NCBI GenBank assembly: GCA_041394285.1
Contig: JAWKIL010000019.1
Location: 1 to 64,000 of the forward strand
Reading direction: 5' to 3'
From: CADEDH01 sp041394285
GTDB taxonomy: Bacteria; Actinomycetota; Acidimicrobiia; Acidimicrobiales; SZUA-35
DNA: 64,000 nt
Shown here: positions 31,901 to 39,800 of the stretch, piece after piece
Layout of the letters: each line of letters begins with the position of its first letter
Position numbering within the stretch: position 1 is the first letter of the stretch
Made by a program: the position numbers and the translations under genes
The notes under the pieces: model-generated
Database searches by the model: none
Told to the model about the DNA's origin: nothing
Seen by the model: only the letters and a program-made list of their open reading frames with translations

Positions 31901-33154
31901 GTGATCGACCCAGAAGCCGTAGTGCTCATGACCAGCGTTACCCGGCACGTGGACCGCAGCCATCGATCCCTCGCACCGGTCCGGCTCGCGTTGGTCACGG
32001 CCTTACTCGGGTCGCTCTCGTTCCTGCTGGTGCGTATCGACGACCCGGGGCGGTCGCGGCCGACCGGCACGGCCGAGGTTTCGGACTTCGACGACCTGCG
32101 CCAGCCGATGCTCGACGTGCTGCAGGACAACTACTACCGCGATGTCGACGGCGAAGCGCTCCTGGCGGCCCCGGTCGAGCAGTGGCCGGCGCTGCTCGAT
32201 GACGACTACACCCACATCCTCAAGCCGGAGACCGTCCAGGCCCAGAACACCGCCGACGCCGGCCGCTACGTTGGCATCGGCATTCACGCTCACGCCCAGT
32301 CGGGCCGGATCGTGATCGACACGGTGTTCGACCAGTCCCCTGCAGCAGGGGCCGGAATCCAACCCGGTGATGAGCTGAACGCCGTGGACGGCCACCCCGT
32401 CGCCGGCCTCGACCTCGAAGCTGCGCTCGGCCTCGTGCGGGGGCCGGGCGGGACCGAGGTGTCGGTCACGGTCACCCGGGCCGGGGTCCCGATCTCGGCC
32501 ACGATCGAACGCCGGGAGGTGTCGGCCCGCCTGGTCTGGCCCCGTCTCGTGACCGTCGGCGACCGCCTGGTGGGCGTGATCACCGTCGTCGAGTTCGACG
32601 ATGGCGTCGGCGACCAGGTGCGCTCAGCCGTAGAACAGTTGAGCGACGACGGCGCCCAGGCCATCGCGCTCGACCTCCGGCACAACCCGGGCGGACTGAT
32701 CGCCGAAGCCGTCGACCTGGCCGGCGTCTTCCTCCCCAAGGGCTCGACCGTGCTGATCGAACAGGGCCGCCACATCGACCCGGCCACGATCCGGACCAGG
32801 ACCGAACCGACCACGCAGACGGCGCCCCTGGTGGCGGTGCTCGTCGACAGCCAGAGTGCCAGCTCGGCCGAGGTCGTGGCCGGGGCACTGCGCGACAACC
32901 TCGGCACCCCACTGGTCGGTCATCGCACCTTCGGCAAAGGCGTCATCCAGGACATCTACCCCCTCCCCGGTGGCGCCGCCCTCAAGGCGACCTTCGCCGA
33001 GTACGTCACCCCCCTCGGCCAGGCGATCGACCGGGTGGGCCTCACGCCCGACATCGAAAGCACACTCCCCGAGACGGTTCCCGTCACCAGCGGCCACGAT
33101 CCGTCACTGGAGAGCGACCTGGCAGCGGTCCTCGGCCAGAGGATCGCCTCGTAG
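31901..33154 (+). CDS. Carboxyl-terminal processing protease (PDZ, S41 family)
   Basis: 417 residues from GTG 31901, which follows GGAGGTG by 5 nt; longer frames to 31817 lack such a site. An uncleaved signal anchor (about 25-45, RLALVTALLGSLSFLLVRI) leads to an extracytoplasmic protease. The PDZ domain spans about 120-205 (VGIGIHAHAQSGRI, AGIQPGDELNAVDG). The catalytic dyad is Ser in SQSASSAEVVAGAL and Lys in RTFGKGVIQD. S41 proteases cut secreted or membrane proteins at unstructured ends. The neighbouring repeat protein is a plausible substrate, by position only. A long hairpin follows. Confidence 0.87.
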   Translation: MIDPEAVVLMTSVTRHVDRSHRSLAPVRLALVTALLGSLSFLLVRIDDPGRSRPTGTAEVSDFDDLRQPMLDVLQDNYYRDVDGEALLAAPVEQWPALLDDDYTHILKPETVQAQNTADAGRYVGIGIHAHAQSGRIVIDTVFDQSPAAGAGIQPGDELNAVDGHPVAGLDLEAALGLVRGPGGTEVSVTVTRAGVPISATIERREVSARLVWPRLVTVGDRLVGVITVVEFDDGVGDQVRSAVEQLSDDGAQAIALDLRHNPGGLIAEAVDLAGVFLPKGSTVLIEQGRHIDPATIRTRTEPTTQTAPLVAVLVDSQSASSAEVVAGALRDNLGTPLVGHRTFGKGVIQDIYPLPGGAALKATFAEYVTPLGQAIDRVGLTPDIESTLPETVPVTSGHDPSLESDLAAVLGQRIAS

Positions 33155-33201
33155 CTTCCGTGTCACGTGTCCGGGGGGCGGTGCTACGTTGCACCAAGAT
33201 C

Positions 33202-33248
33202 GAGGGGCGGGTACCTGCAGGACGCAACGCGACAGGTATCCGCCCCTC
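33202..33248. terminator. 16-bp hairpin between the protease and integrase genes
   Basis: GAGGGGCGGGTACCTG (33202-33217) pairs with CAGGTATCCGCCCCTC (33233-33248) with one mismatch and a 15-nt loop. It lies between convergent genes, so it may terminate both. Confidence 0.7.
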
Positions 33249-33334
33249 CACCGTGCGAACGAATTGGGCCACTCGTTCTGGGTGCCGGGAGCCCGCGTGC
33301 GGGACGTGTCGGCTGCGAACGACTGGCTCGTTGG

Positions 33335-34486
33335 TCAGGGGAAGTTGTCTATCTGCGCCGACAGGGCGGCCGTCGCTGCGGCATCCCCTCGGCGACCCTT
33401 GTGGGCGTAGACCTTTGCCAGCGTCTCGACGTTGTCGCCAATGCGGGCAGCTACGGCCGGCAGCGGCTCGCCGGCATCGAGCTGCGTACTCGCAAACCAG
33501 TGTCGTAGGTCGTGGAGGCGGACCTTGCCGGCGCCGGGCACTCGTTCGATGATCCGCCGGAACGCCTGCGTAAGTCGGTTCGGTGGGATCGGCGTGAGCC
33601 CGGTCGGGTCGGTGAGGAGGTCGGCCAGGACGAAGGCGTCACGGGCCAGCTCTGCTCGGACGTTGGCGGCGTAGGCGAGCTGGTCGAGGCGATGCTCCCG
33701 CAGCATCTCCGCCGTCCGGGCGTCGACGGCGACTTCTCGGATCTGGTGGCTCTTGGGGTCTTTGTGCTGCAGCTCCCCGGAGGCCAGGTGGGCGATCGCT
33801 TCTCGAATCGAGATGCGGCTGCGGTCGAGGTCGACGGCGCTCCATCGCACCCCGCAGATCTCGCCTCGGCGTGCTCCGGTGGTGGCCAGTAGGCGGAAGG
33901 CGAGATGGTTCTCGGGGTTCCGGCTCGCCTCGGCCGCCCTCAAGATGGCGGCCACCACCTCGGGCGTCGGGATCTTGCGAGAGATGCGGGGTACTGACGG
34001 GGGAGTGGCCAGCCGCACGACGTTGGTCGGTAGCCAGCCCCAGGCCATCGCTTGCTGGAAGGCGGCGCCGAGCAGGGCGTGGTAGCGCTGGATGGTGGAC
34101 GGCGAGAGCTTGCGGTGGTTGAGCCGGTTGTAGAAGTCATCGACGGACTTCACCGTCACGCGCTTCAGCGGCATGGCCGACAGCGGATCCTTCCCGATGG
34201 CTCGGGCGATCGTCCGGTAGCCGTCGATCGTGCGTTGCTGGCGGCCACGGGCGGCCAGGTGGTCGATGTGGGCGTCGAGGAGGTAGCCGACGGTGCCCTC
34301 GGTGCGGGGGCCGGCTCGGTCGACCTCGGCCACCAGTTGGGCCAGCATCGAGTTGGCCTCGCGCTTGCCACCTCGGAACACCCGGGTGACGTACCGCTTC
34401 TTGCCGCTGATGGGATCCCGGCCGGCGTACGCCCGCAGCTCCCAGTAGTCCGGCTCCCGCTTGAGCCGCAGGCTCCCCTTCGCCAT
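33335..34486 (-). CDS. int: Tyrosine site-specific integrase
   Basis: 383 residues. The amino end (WELRAYAGRDPISGKKRYVT) is an AP2-like arm-DNA-binding domain, residues about 65-165 form the SAM-like core-binding domain, and the catalytic domain follows. Catalytic residues are Arg206 (ATTGARRGEICGVRW), Lys245 region, His325 and Arg328 (HDLRHWF), and Tyr360 (LAKVYAHKG). The gene lies about 120 bp from the tRNA-Arg 3' end, with four candidate arm sites in between, as expected for an integrase that recombines in this tRNA. A degenerate relative of its carboxyl end is found at 8380-8475. Confidence 0.95.
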   Translation of the reverse strand: MAKGSLRLKREPDYWELRAYAGRDPISGKKRYVTRVFRGGKREANSMLAQLVAEVDRAGPRTEGTVGYLLDAHIDHLAARGRQQRTIDGYRTIARAIGKDPLSAMPLKRVTVKSVDDFYNRLNHRKLSPSTIQRYHALLGAAFQQAMAWGWLPTNVVRLATPPSVPRISRKIPTPEVVAAILRAAEASRNPENHLAFRLLATTGARRGEICGVRWSAVDLDRSRISIREAIAHLASGELQHKDPKSHQIREVAVDARTAEMLREHRLDQLAYAANVRAELARDAFVLADLLTDPTGLTPIPPNRLTQAFRRIIERVPGAGKVRLHDLRHWFASTQLDAGEPLPAVAARIGDNVETLAKVYAHKGRRGDAAATAALSAQIDNFP

Positions 34487-34501
34487 GGCCTGATTCTAGT
34501 C

Positions 34502-34548
34502 GTCCCATCCAGGTGTCCCATCCAGGAAAGATGGGACAGGGATGGGAC
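34502..34548. promoter_or_regulatory. Four GATGGGAC sites, candidate integrase arm sites (right)
   Basis: Two inverted copies (GTCCCATC at 34502-34509 and 34515-34522) face two direct copies (34530-34537 and 34541-34548). They lie between the integrase start and the tRNA. The same octamer occurs twice near the left end. They probably bind the integrase arm domain and may also regulate the int promoter. Confidence 0.65.
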
Positions 34549-34607
34549 TGGTCAGTTTGGCGGGACTTCGGGGAGCAGCTGCTAGCGTCTCTACCAGGAG
34601 TTATGGT

Positions 34608-34650
34608 GCGCCCTCGGCAGGAATTGAACCTGCGACGCACGGTTTAGGAA
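34608..34650. repeat. Right attachment repeat (43 bp) within tRNA-Arg
   Basis: Identical over 43 bases to 8491-8533. It covers the tRNA from the 3' end to the anticodon loop. Crossover somewhere within this segment restores the tRNA. Confidence 0.9.
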
Positions 34651-34681
34651 ACCGACGCTCTATCCACTGAGCTACGAGGGC
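34609..34681 (-). tRNA. tRNA-Arg (anticodon CCT)
   Basis: Cloverleaf on the minus strand: acceptor GCCCTCG/CGAGGGC, D-arm region GTAGCTCAGTGGATAGAGC, anticodon loop TTCCTAA with anticodon CCT, and T-arm GCAGG-TTCAATT-CCTGC. 73 nt including the discriminator base; no encoded CCA. The tRNA is the integration target of the large element, and its 3' half is now supplied by the element. Confidence 0.95.
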
Positions 34682-34805
34682 TGGTACCGCACCCCAGCCG
34701 GGCGGGTATCGACTCCACAGGCTACCGGCGCCCGACGGACCCGGGCCGGCTGATTCCGCCGTCTGCGTCTACGCAGCTGGTGGCCCCGCCTGCGAGACTG
34801 CCGTT

Positions 34806-35687
34806 ATGCCCGCCCCTGCTCCGGTCGAAGTCGTCAGCACCGACGATGCCGCCGCCGCGTGGCACGCCGCCGGGCCTTACCTCCTGGCCGACCCCGTGAG
34901 GCACAACCGGGTTCTCTCCCTCCTCGACACCATGGTCGACGACCCCGCCGGTGCCGCCATGCAGGGCGCCCGCACCTGGTGGGCCACCCCCTCCGCAGGC
35001 ACGGGTCCACCCACCGGCGTGTGCCTGCGCACCGCCGCCGACCAGCCCGTGGTCATCGCCGCCGACGACCGTCCAACCGTCTTCGCCCTTGTCGACGCCG
35101 TGGCCGACGGCCTGGCCCGTATCCCCGGTATCTCAGGCGAAGCGGCCGCCTCGATCGCCTTCGCCGGTACCTGGGCGTCGTTCCGCCACGTGGCAGCCAA
35201 GATGGCGGTCGCCCAGCGGTTCTATCGTCTCGACAACCTCGTGCCCGCCCCCGAGCCCAAGGGCGGCGGCTCGCTCCGCCCCGGCACCCCGGCCGACCTC
35301 TCCCTCCTCACCCATTGGGCCGTCGCCTTCCAGCACGACACCTTCGGCCCCGGTGTCGTCGACTCCGAGTCGCTCGCCCGCTTCATGGCCCGCAAGATCG
35401 ACTACGGCCTCGCCTGGGTGTGGCATACCACCGAGCCGGTCGCCATGGCCGCTGCCACCCCCACGGCCGCTGGCGTGAGCCGCATCCAGCACGTCTACAC
35501 CCCGCCCCGCTTCCGGGGCCGGGGCTACGCCGCCTCCTGCGTGTCGGCGGTGGCCGCCGACCGCCTCGCCGCCGGCGCCGAGCAATGCGTGCTGTTCACC
35601 GACCTCCTCAACCCCACCTCCAACGCCGTCTACCAGCGCCTCGGGTTCGAGCCCGTCAGTGAGCACTTGGAGATCGACTTCGTCTGA
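34806..35687 (+). CDS. GNAT-family N-acetyltransferase
   Basis: 293 residues. The carboxyl half (about 155-293) holds the GNAT fold: VSRIQHVYTPPRFRGRGYAA with the acetyl-CoA-binding R/Q-x-x-G-x-G/A loop (RFRGRGYA) and the NPTSNAVYQRLGFEPVSE ending typical of these enzymes. The amino half is a divergent GNAT-like or accessory domain (VRHNRVLSLLDTMVD). The acceptor is unknown. It is the first chromosomal gene beyond the tRNA and is monocistronic. Confidence 0.82.
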   Translation: MPAPAPVEVVSTDDAAAAWHAAGPYLLADPVRHNRVLSLLDTMVDDPAGAAMQGARTWWATPSAGTGPPTGVCLRTAADQPVVIAADDRPTVFALVDAVADGLARIPGISGEAAASIAFAGTWASFRHVAAKMAVAQRFYRLDNLVPAPEPKGGGSLRPGTPADLSLLTHWAVAFQHDTFGPGVVDSESLARFMARKIDYGLAWVWHTTEPVAMAAATPTAAGVSRIQHVYTPPRFRGRGYAASCVSAVAADRLAAGAEQCVLFTDLLNPTSNAVYQRLGFEPVSEHLEIDFV

Positions 35688-35785
35688 ACCGGCTCGGTTC
35701 GACCGTGAGGCCTCCCGGGCTCCGGGGCGCCGCAGTGACGGCCCCGGGTGCCGGGTTGCCCGTCCGTGTACCGCCGTGCCGATCG

Positions 35786-36274
35786 TCAGGCGATGGCGAG
35801 CCGGAGATCGGCCAATCCCCGGTGGATCAGGCTCTTGGCCGTACCTGCGGGGATGTGCATCGCCTCGGCGATCTCATCGATGCTCCGATCCCCGTAGAAC
35901 CGCAGCACCAGCGCCTGACGCCGCCGCTCGTTGACCTCGGCCAGGGCGTCGACCAGGTAGTCGGAATCGGGCGAGTCGGGCACGACCACCAGCTTGTGCC
36001 AGCTGTCACGGCGCACCCGGCGCCGGCGCAGCTCGTTGTGGCACCCGTTGACCACCGTGGTCCGCAGGTACCCGGCGGGCTGGGTCACGGTGTCCCACCG
36101 CTGCCAGAGCTGGCGGAAGGCGTCCTGCACGATCTCTTCGGCCACCGATCGATGGTCCACCAGCCCGCAGGCGAGCTGGACCATCGGCTCGAACCGGTCC
36201 GTGTAGAGCCCCTCGAACGAGGTGCGGGACGTGCGGGACCCTCCACGGGTCCGAGATGTACAGATAACCGTCAT
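35786..36274 (-). CDS. RNA polymerase sigma factor, SigE-like family
   Basis: 162 residues from ATG 36274; the much longer open frame continues antisense to the kinase gene and is rejected. Region 2 is FEGLYTDRFEPMVQLACGLV and RSVAEEIVQDAFRQLWQRW; region 4 is RRRQALVLRFYGDRSIDEIA and GTAKSLIHRGLADL. This is a small ECF-type sigma factor of the SigE (sigma-70 like) actinobacterial group. No anti-sigma gene follows downstream. The gene is divergent from the diacylglycerol kinase gene. Confidence 0.88.
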   Translation of the reverse strand: MTVICTSRTRGGSRTSRTSFEGLYTDRFEPMVQLACGLVDHRSVAEEIVQDAFRQLWQRWDTVTQPAGYLRTTVVNGCHNELRRRRVRRDSWHKLVVVPDSPDSDYLVDALAEVNERRRQALVLRFYGDRSIDEIAEAMHIPAGTAKSLIHRGLADLRLAIA

Positions 36275-36413
36275 CGGGATTTGCCTGGCCTGAACGACCC
36301 TGGGGCCCACCCTCCGCAGGCCCGTTGCACGCATCCTGGGCTTTTCACCCAGCAATGGAAATAGGGGCCTGACCCTATAAGCGTCCGGGGGTCGCAAGCT
36401 AGCGTTTTTCTCC

Positions 36414-37343
36414 GTGGCCCCTCCTGCCGGCAGATCTCCCGTCCATCTCCTCGCCAACCCCGCCTCCCGGGCCGGGCGCCGGGCCGCGTCGGGCCAGGCG
36501 GTCGCCGTGGCCATCGAAGCTGCCGGCCACACCGTCGTCCCGCTCCACCCGGCCGGCCCCGCCGATATCGCCCCAACCGTGGCCAACGCCCGCTCCGAGG
36601 GGATGGAACGCCTGGTGGTGGTGGGTGGCGACGGCCTGATCCACCACGTCCTGCCCGCCCTGGCCACGACCGAGGTGGTCCTCGGCATCGTCCCCGTCGG
36701 CACCGGCAACGACTTCGCCCGGGCTCTGGGCCTGCCCACCCGCCTCCCGGCCGCGGTGGCCGCCGCCCTGGGCCCCGCCCGGCCGATCGACCTGATGGCC
36801 GCTCCCGACGGGCGCTGGGCCGCCAGCGTCGTCACCGGCGGCTTCTCGGGCCAGGTCAACGCCCGAGCCAACAACCTCAGCTTCCCCCCTGGCCAGCAGC
36901 GCTACACGGTCGCCACCCTGGCCGAGCTCTGGCACCTCCGCCCCGTGAACCTGACCCTGACCGTCCCCGCCGACGACGACCGGCGAGCCGCCCCTGACCT
37001 GGTCGAACGGTACGCCACCACGCTCTTCGCGGTGGCCAACACCCGCTATTTCGGCGGCGGCATGGCCATCTGCCCCGACGCTCTCCCCGACGACGGGCTG
37101 CTCGACGTCACCATCGTCGGCCCCACCAGTGCCTTCCAGCTGGCCCGGATGCTGCCCTCCGTCTTCTCCGGCCGCCACATCCGCCACCCTGCCGTCGTCA
37201 CCCGCCGGGCCCGCCGCATCCACGTCGAAACGGACACAAACCTGTGGGCCGATGGTGAGCCATTCGGCTCAGGTGGCAGGCTGGAGGCGGTGGCGGGCGC
37301 TTTGCGGGTCGCCGGTAACCTGGCAACAGCCGACCGGGGGTGA
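36414..37343 (+). CDS. Diacylglycerol kinase family lipid kinase
   Basis: 309 residues from GTG 36414. The DAGK catalytic domain has LLANPASRAGRR at the amino end, the nucleotide loop VVVGGDGLIHHVL, and VGTGNDFARALGLP, diagnostic of the YegS/DgkB/BmrU family. The carboxyl part has YFGGGMAICPDALPDDGLLD and a final beta-sandwich. It is predicted to phosphorylate diacylglycerol or a related lipid at the inner face of the membrane. The following membrane protease gene starts with GTG overlapping its stop, suggesting co-transcription. Confidence 0.9.
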   Translation: MAPPAGRSPVHLLANPASRAGRRAASGQAVAVAIEAAGHTVVPLHPAGPADIAPTVANARSEGMERLVVVGGDGLIHHVLPALATTEVVLGIVPVGTGNDFARALGLPTRLPAAVAAALGPARPIDLMAAPDGRWAASVVTGGFSGQVNARANNLSFPPGQQRYTVATLAELWHLRPVNLTLTVPADDDRRAAPDLVERYATTLFAVANTRYFGGGMAICPDALPDDGLLDVTIVGPTSAFQLARMLPSVFSGRHIRHPAVVTRRARRIHVETDTNLWADGEPFGSGGRLEAVAGALRVAGNLATADRG

Positions 37344-39274
37344 CAGTGACGGACCGAGAACCAGCGACCGAACGGCCGGCTGACGTTCACGGTTACCCCA
37401 CCGGGGGGGCCGACGAGCCTGGGTCCCGCTCCCTGGCCCAACCGCCGCGCCGCCCACCCTCGCTGGCCGAGCGGGGTCCCGAGTTCGAGCCGACGCTCCA
37501 GATGCGCACGATCGACGACATGGAGCTGGATCTGGCCCCGCCGCCGACAGCCGCCGCCCCCGGGGCCAACCGTCCCCTCGTCGATTCCCGCCGCGCCCCG
37601 TCCGCCGTCGAGGCCTTCGACGCCGGCACCTTCGACGGTTCCCGCCCCCGGCCGAGCCACACCCCCGCCGGCGAACAGCACGCTCCGGGCCCGTCTGTGC
37701 CCCTGCACCAGCGTGAGTACCTGCGCCGCCTGGAAGCCATCCACCACGACGAGGGCGGCCTGCCGTGGCGCACGATCGGTGTCGCCCTCCTCGCCGTGGG
37801 CGTGGTGGCGCTCGGCCTGTTCGTGCTCACCCGGCTCCGATCGGGCGACGCCGATGGTGGAAGCGACGTGGCCGCCGTCAACGGGAACGTGGCCCAGATG
37901 CGGGCCACCGTGCTCCTCGAAGGTCTCGATCCCACCGGGCAGGTGCTGTGCCTGGGATCGGGCACGTTCGTCTCCACCGATGGGCTGATCCTGACCAACG
38001 CCCACGTCGTCACCCGCGATGCCACCTGCAACTTCACCCGCGTGGGGGTGGCCGTCACCGACAACGACGATGCGCCGCCCCAACTTCGCTACGAGGCCGG
38101 TCTGGTGGCCCTCGACCCCCTGCTCGACCTGGCCGTGCTCAAGGTCACGGCCCCCATCGATGCATCCCAGGCCCTGCCCACCGCCTTCACCGCCATCGCC
38201 ATGGGCGACAGCGACGCCCTCGACATCGGCGACTCTCTCGGTGTGTGGGGCTACCCGGAGATCGGGGGCGAGACGATCACGCTCACCAACGGCACCGTCT
38301 CCGGCTTCACCGCCCAGGCCGGCATCGGCGAGCGGGCGCTGATCAAGACCGACGCCACCATCGCCGGCGGCAACAGCGGCGGGGCCGCGGTCGACGCCGC
38401 CGGCAACCTCGTGGGCATCCCCACCAAGGCCCGGGCCAGCGAGAACGGCCCGGCCGTTGACTGCCGCTTCCTGGCCGACACCAACGAGGACGGCGCGATC
38501 GACAGCAACGACACCTGCATCCCCATCGGCGGCTTCCTCAACGGCATCCGACCCATCAACCTGGCCAAGCCCCTGGTGGAGCAGGCCCGGGCGGCCGTAC
38601 CCCGCCCGTTCCTCGAGGCCAGCCTGTCGGTCCAGGTCGACCCGGGCACGATCTCCATGACCAAGCCCCGGTTCAGCCTCGAGGAGGACAACGACATCCC
38701 GGTCGATGTGGTGAAGACGGCCGTGGCCGGTTCCCCCAAGCTGTGCCTGTTCGTCGACTGGGCCGGGGTCCCCGACGGTGCAACCTGGGATGGGATCTGG
38801 TTCGTGAACGGCACCCCGGTGCCGCAGTACAGCATGGTCGGCCGGACGTGGACCTTCGGCCCCGAGGGCGCCAACTTCTGGGTCTGTGCCATCGACAAGA
38901 AGCAGGGCCTGTCGGCCGGCCTCTACGAGCTCGGCTTCTTCGTGTCGGGCCAGCTCGTATTCGCCGAGGGCATCCAGGTGACCGACAAGCCGGCCAGCGT
39001 GCACTCCACCACGTGGCGCAACCAGACCGGGGTCGAGCTGTGCTCGCTGGCCATCAACCCGCGGGGCTCGGGCCCGGTGGGCCTCAACGAGCTGGCTCCC
39101 GGCGAGAAGATCAAGGCCGACGGATCAGCCACGATCGACCTGCCCGACGGCGACTACCTGGTGGAGGCCCGGGACTGCGAGAACCAGCCGGTGGCCGACT
39201 CCGGCGAGGGCGGCGCCATCACCGTCGACGCCGACCACACGGCCTTCTCCATCAGCAAGCCCGAGCAGCAGTAG
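37340..39274 (+). CDS. Membrane-anchored trypsin-like (S1C/HtrA-type) serine protease
   Basis: 644 residues. A long, Pro-rich cytoplasmic amino region (about 1-140) precedes one membrane segment (about 143-163, IGVALLAVGVVALGLFVL). The extracytoplasmic protease domain follows, with the triad His in ILTNAHVVT, Asp in PLLDLAVLKV and Ser in IAGGNSGGAAVD. There is no obvious PDZ domain; the carboxyl 200 residues form a different, beta-rich module. It may act in envelope quality control. It begins at GTG 37340 inside the kinase stop; GTG 37346 is an alternative. Confidence 0.85.
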   Translation: MTVTDREPATERPADVHGYPTGGADEPGSRSLAQPPRRPPSLAERGPEFEPTLQMRTIDDMELDLAPPPTAAAPGANRPLVDSRRAPSAVEAFDAGTFDGSRPRPSHTPAGEQHAPGPSVPLHQREYLRRLEAIHHDEGGLPWRTIGVALLAVGVVALGLFVLTRLRSGDADGGSDVAAVNGNVAQMRATVLLEGLDPTGQVLCLGSGTFVSTDGLILTNAHVVTRDATCNFTRVGVAVTDNDDAPPQLRYEAGLVALDPLLDLAVLKVTAPIDASQALPTAFTAIAMGDSDALDIGDSLGVWGYPEIGGETITLTNGTVSGFTAQAGIGERALIKTDATIAGGNSGGAAVDAAGNLVGIPTKARASENGPAVDCRFLADTNEDGAIDSNDTCIPIGGFLNGIRPINLAKPLVEQARAAVPRPFLEASLSVQVDPGTISMTKPRFSLEEDNDIPVDVVKTAVAGSPKLCLFVDWAGVPDGATWDGIWFVNGTPVPQYSMVGRTWTFGPEGANFWVCAIDKKQGLSAGLYELGFFVSGQLVFAEGIQVTDKPASVHSTTWRNQTGVELCSLAINPRGSGPVGLNELAPGEKIKADGSATIDLPDGDYLVEARDCENQPVADSGEGGAITVDADHTAFSISKPEQQ

Positions 39275-39331
39275 CCCCCCGGCCTACCCCCGAGATGCCC
39301 GTAGGGCACACTCAGTGCCCGAAGGGCACAC

Positions 39332-39760
39332 TCAGTCCCGCGGCACCCACTTCGAGGACGCCTTGATGTCCTCGATGTCGTAGCCGGCCTTCTCCCAGCC
39401 CCCGAACCCGCTCTCGAGGTGGGCGACGTCGGAGTAGCCCATGTCCTTCATGGTCTTGGCCGACAGGGCCGACCGGCCGCCGCCGGCGCAGTAGAGGATG
39501 TACCGCTTGTCGGGCTTGAACACCTCCCGGTAGTACTCGCTGGCCGGGTCGACCCAGAACTCGAGCATGCCCCGGGGGCACTGCACGGCACCGGGGATCA
39601 TCCCTTTGAGGTACAGCTCGCGGTGGTCCCGGATGTCGACCACGATGGCCGAGCCGGCTTCCATCTCGGCCTTGACCTGCTCGGCCGACAGGTTCTCGAT
39701 CTCGGTCTTGGCCTCGTCGACCATGTCCCAGGCCTTCTTGACTGCTGGTGTTTCACCCAT
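39332..39760 (-). CDS. Rhodanese-like domain protein
   Basis: 142 residues from ATG 39760. One rhodanese domain: IVVDIRDHREL, GMIPGAVQCPRG, then the active-site Cys loop YILYCAGGGRSALSA with Cys near 93 and VAHLESGFGGWEKAG at the end. It is a predicted cytosolic sulfur carrier or sulfurtransferase. It is divergent from the MFS gene with 40 bp between the starts. The short tandem duplication GGGCACACTCAGT lies downstream of its stop. Confidence 0.88.
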   Translation of the reverse strand: MGETPAVKKAWDMVDEAKTEIENLSAEQVKAEMEAGSAIVVDIRDHRELYLKGMIPGAVQCPRGMLEFWVDPASEYYREVFKPDKRYILYCAGGGRSALSAKTMKDMGYSDVAHLESGFGGWEKAGYDIEDIKASSKWVPRD

Positions 39761-39800
39761 GGAGGTGAAGTATCGCCCGTCCGTCGGCCAGACTCCAATG

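Larger units (their letters stand above)
8491..34650. mobile_element. AICE-type integrative and conjugative element in tRNA-Arg(CCT)
   Basis: About 26.2 kb between identical 43-bp repeats (8491-8533 and 34608-34650), which equal the tRNA-Arg 3' part from the anticodon loop to the acceptor end. The integrase gene lies next to the intact tRNA. The element carries the AICE core set: tyrosine integrase (33335-34486), excisionase-like HTH (18087-18305), TraB/FtsK-like translocase (21283-22773) and a rolling-circle Rep (24601-26034). Cargo comprises copper resistance, a regulator-phosphatase operon, an HD-GYP/Ig-like protein, a repeat protein and a protease. Excision would leave one intact tRNA. 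Whether it is still mobile is unclear, because traB and several small genes show frameshifts. Confidence 0.88.

Noticed and set aside
35786..36874. A 362-residue sigma factor
   Set aside because: The extra 200 amino-terminal residues are antisense to the lipid kinase; sigma region 2 starts just after the ATG at 36274.
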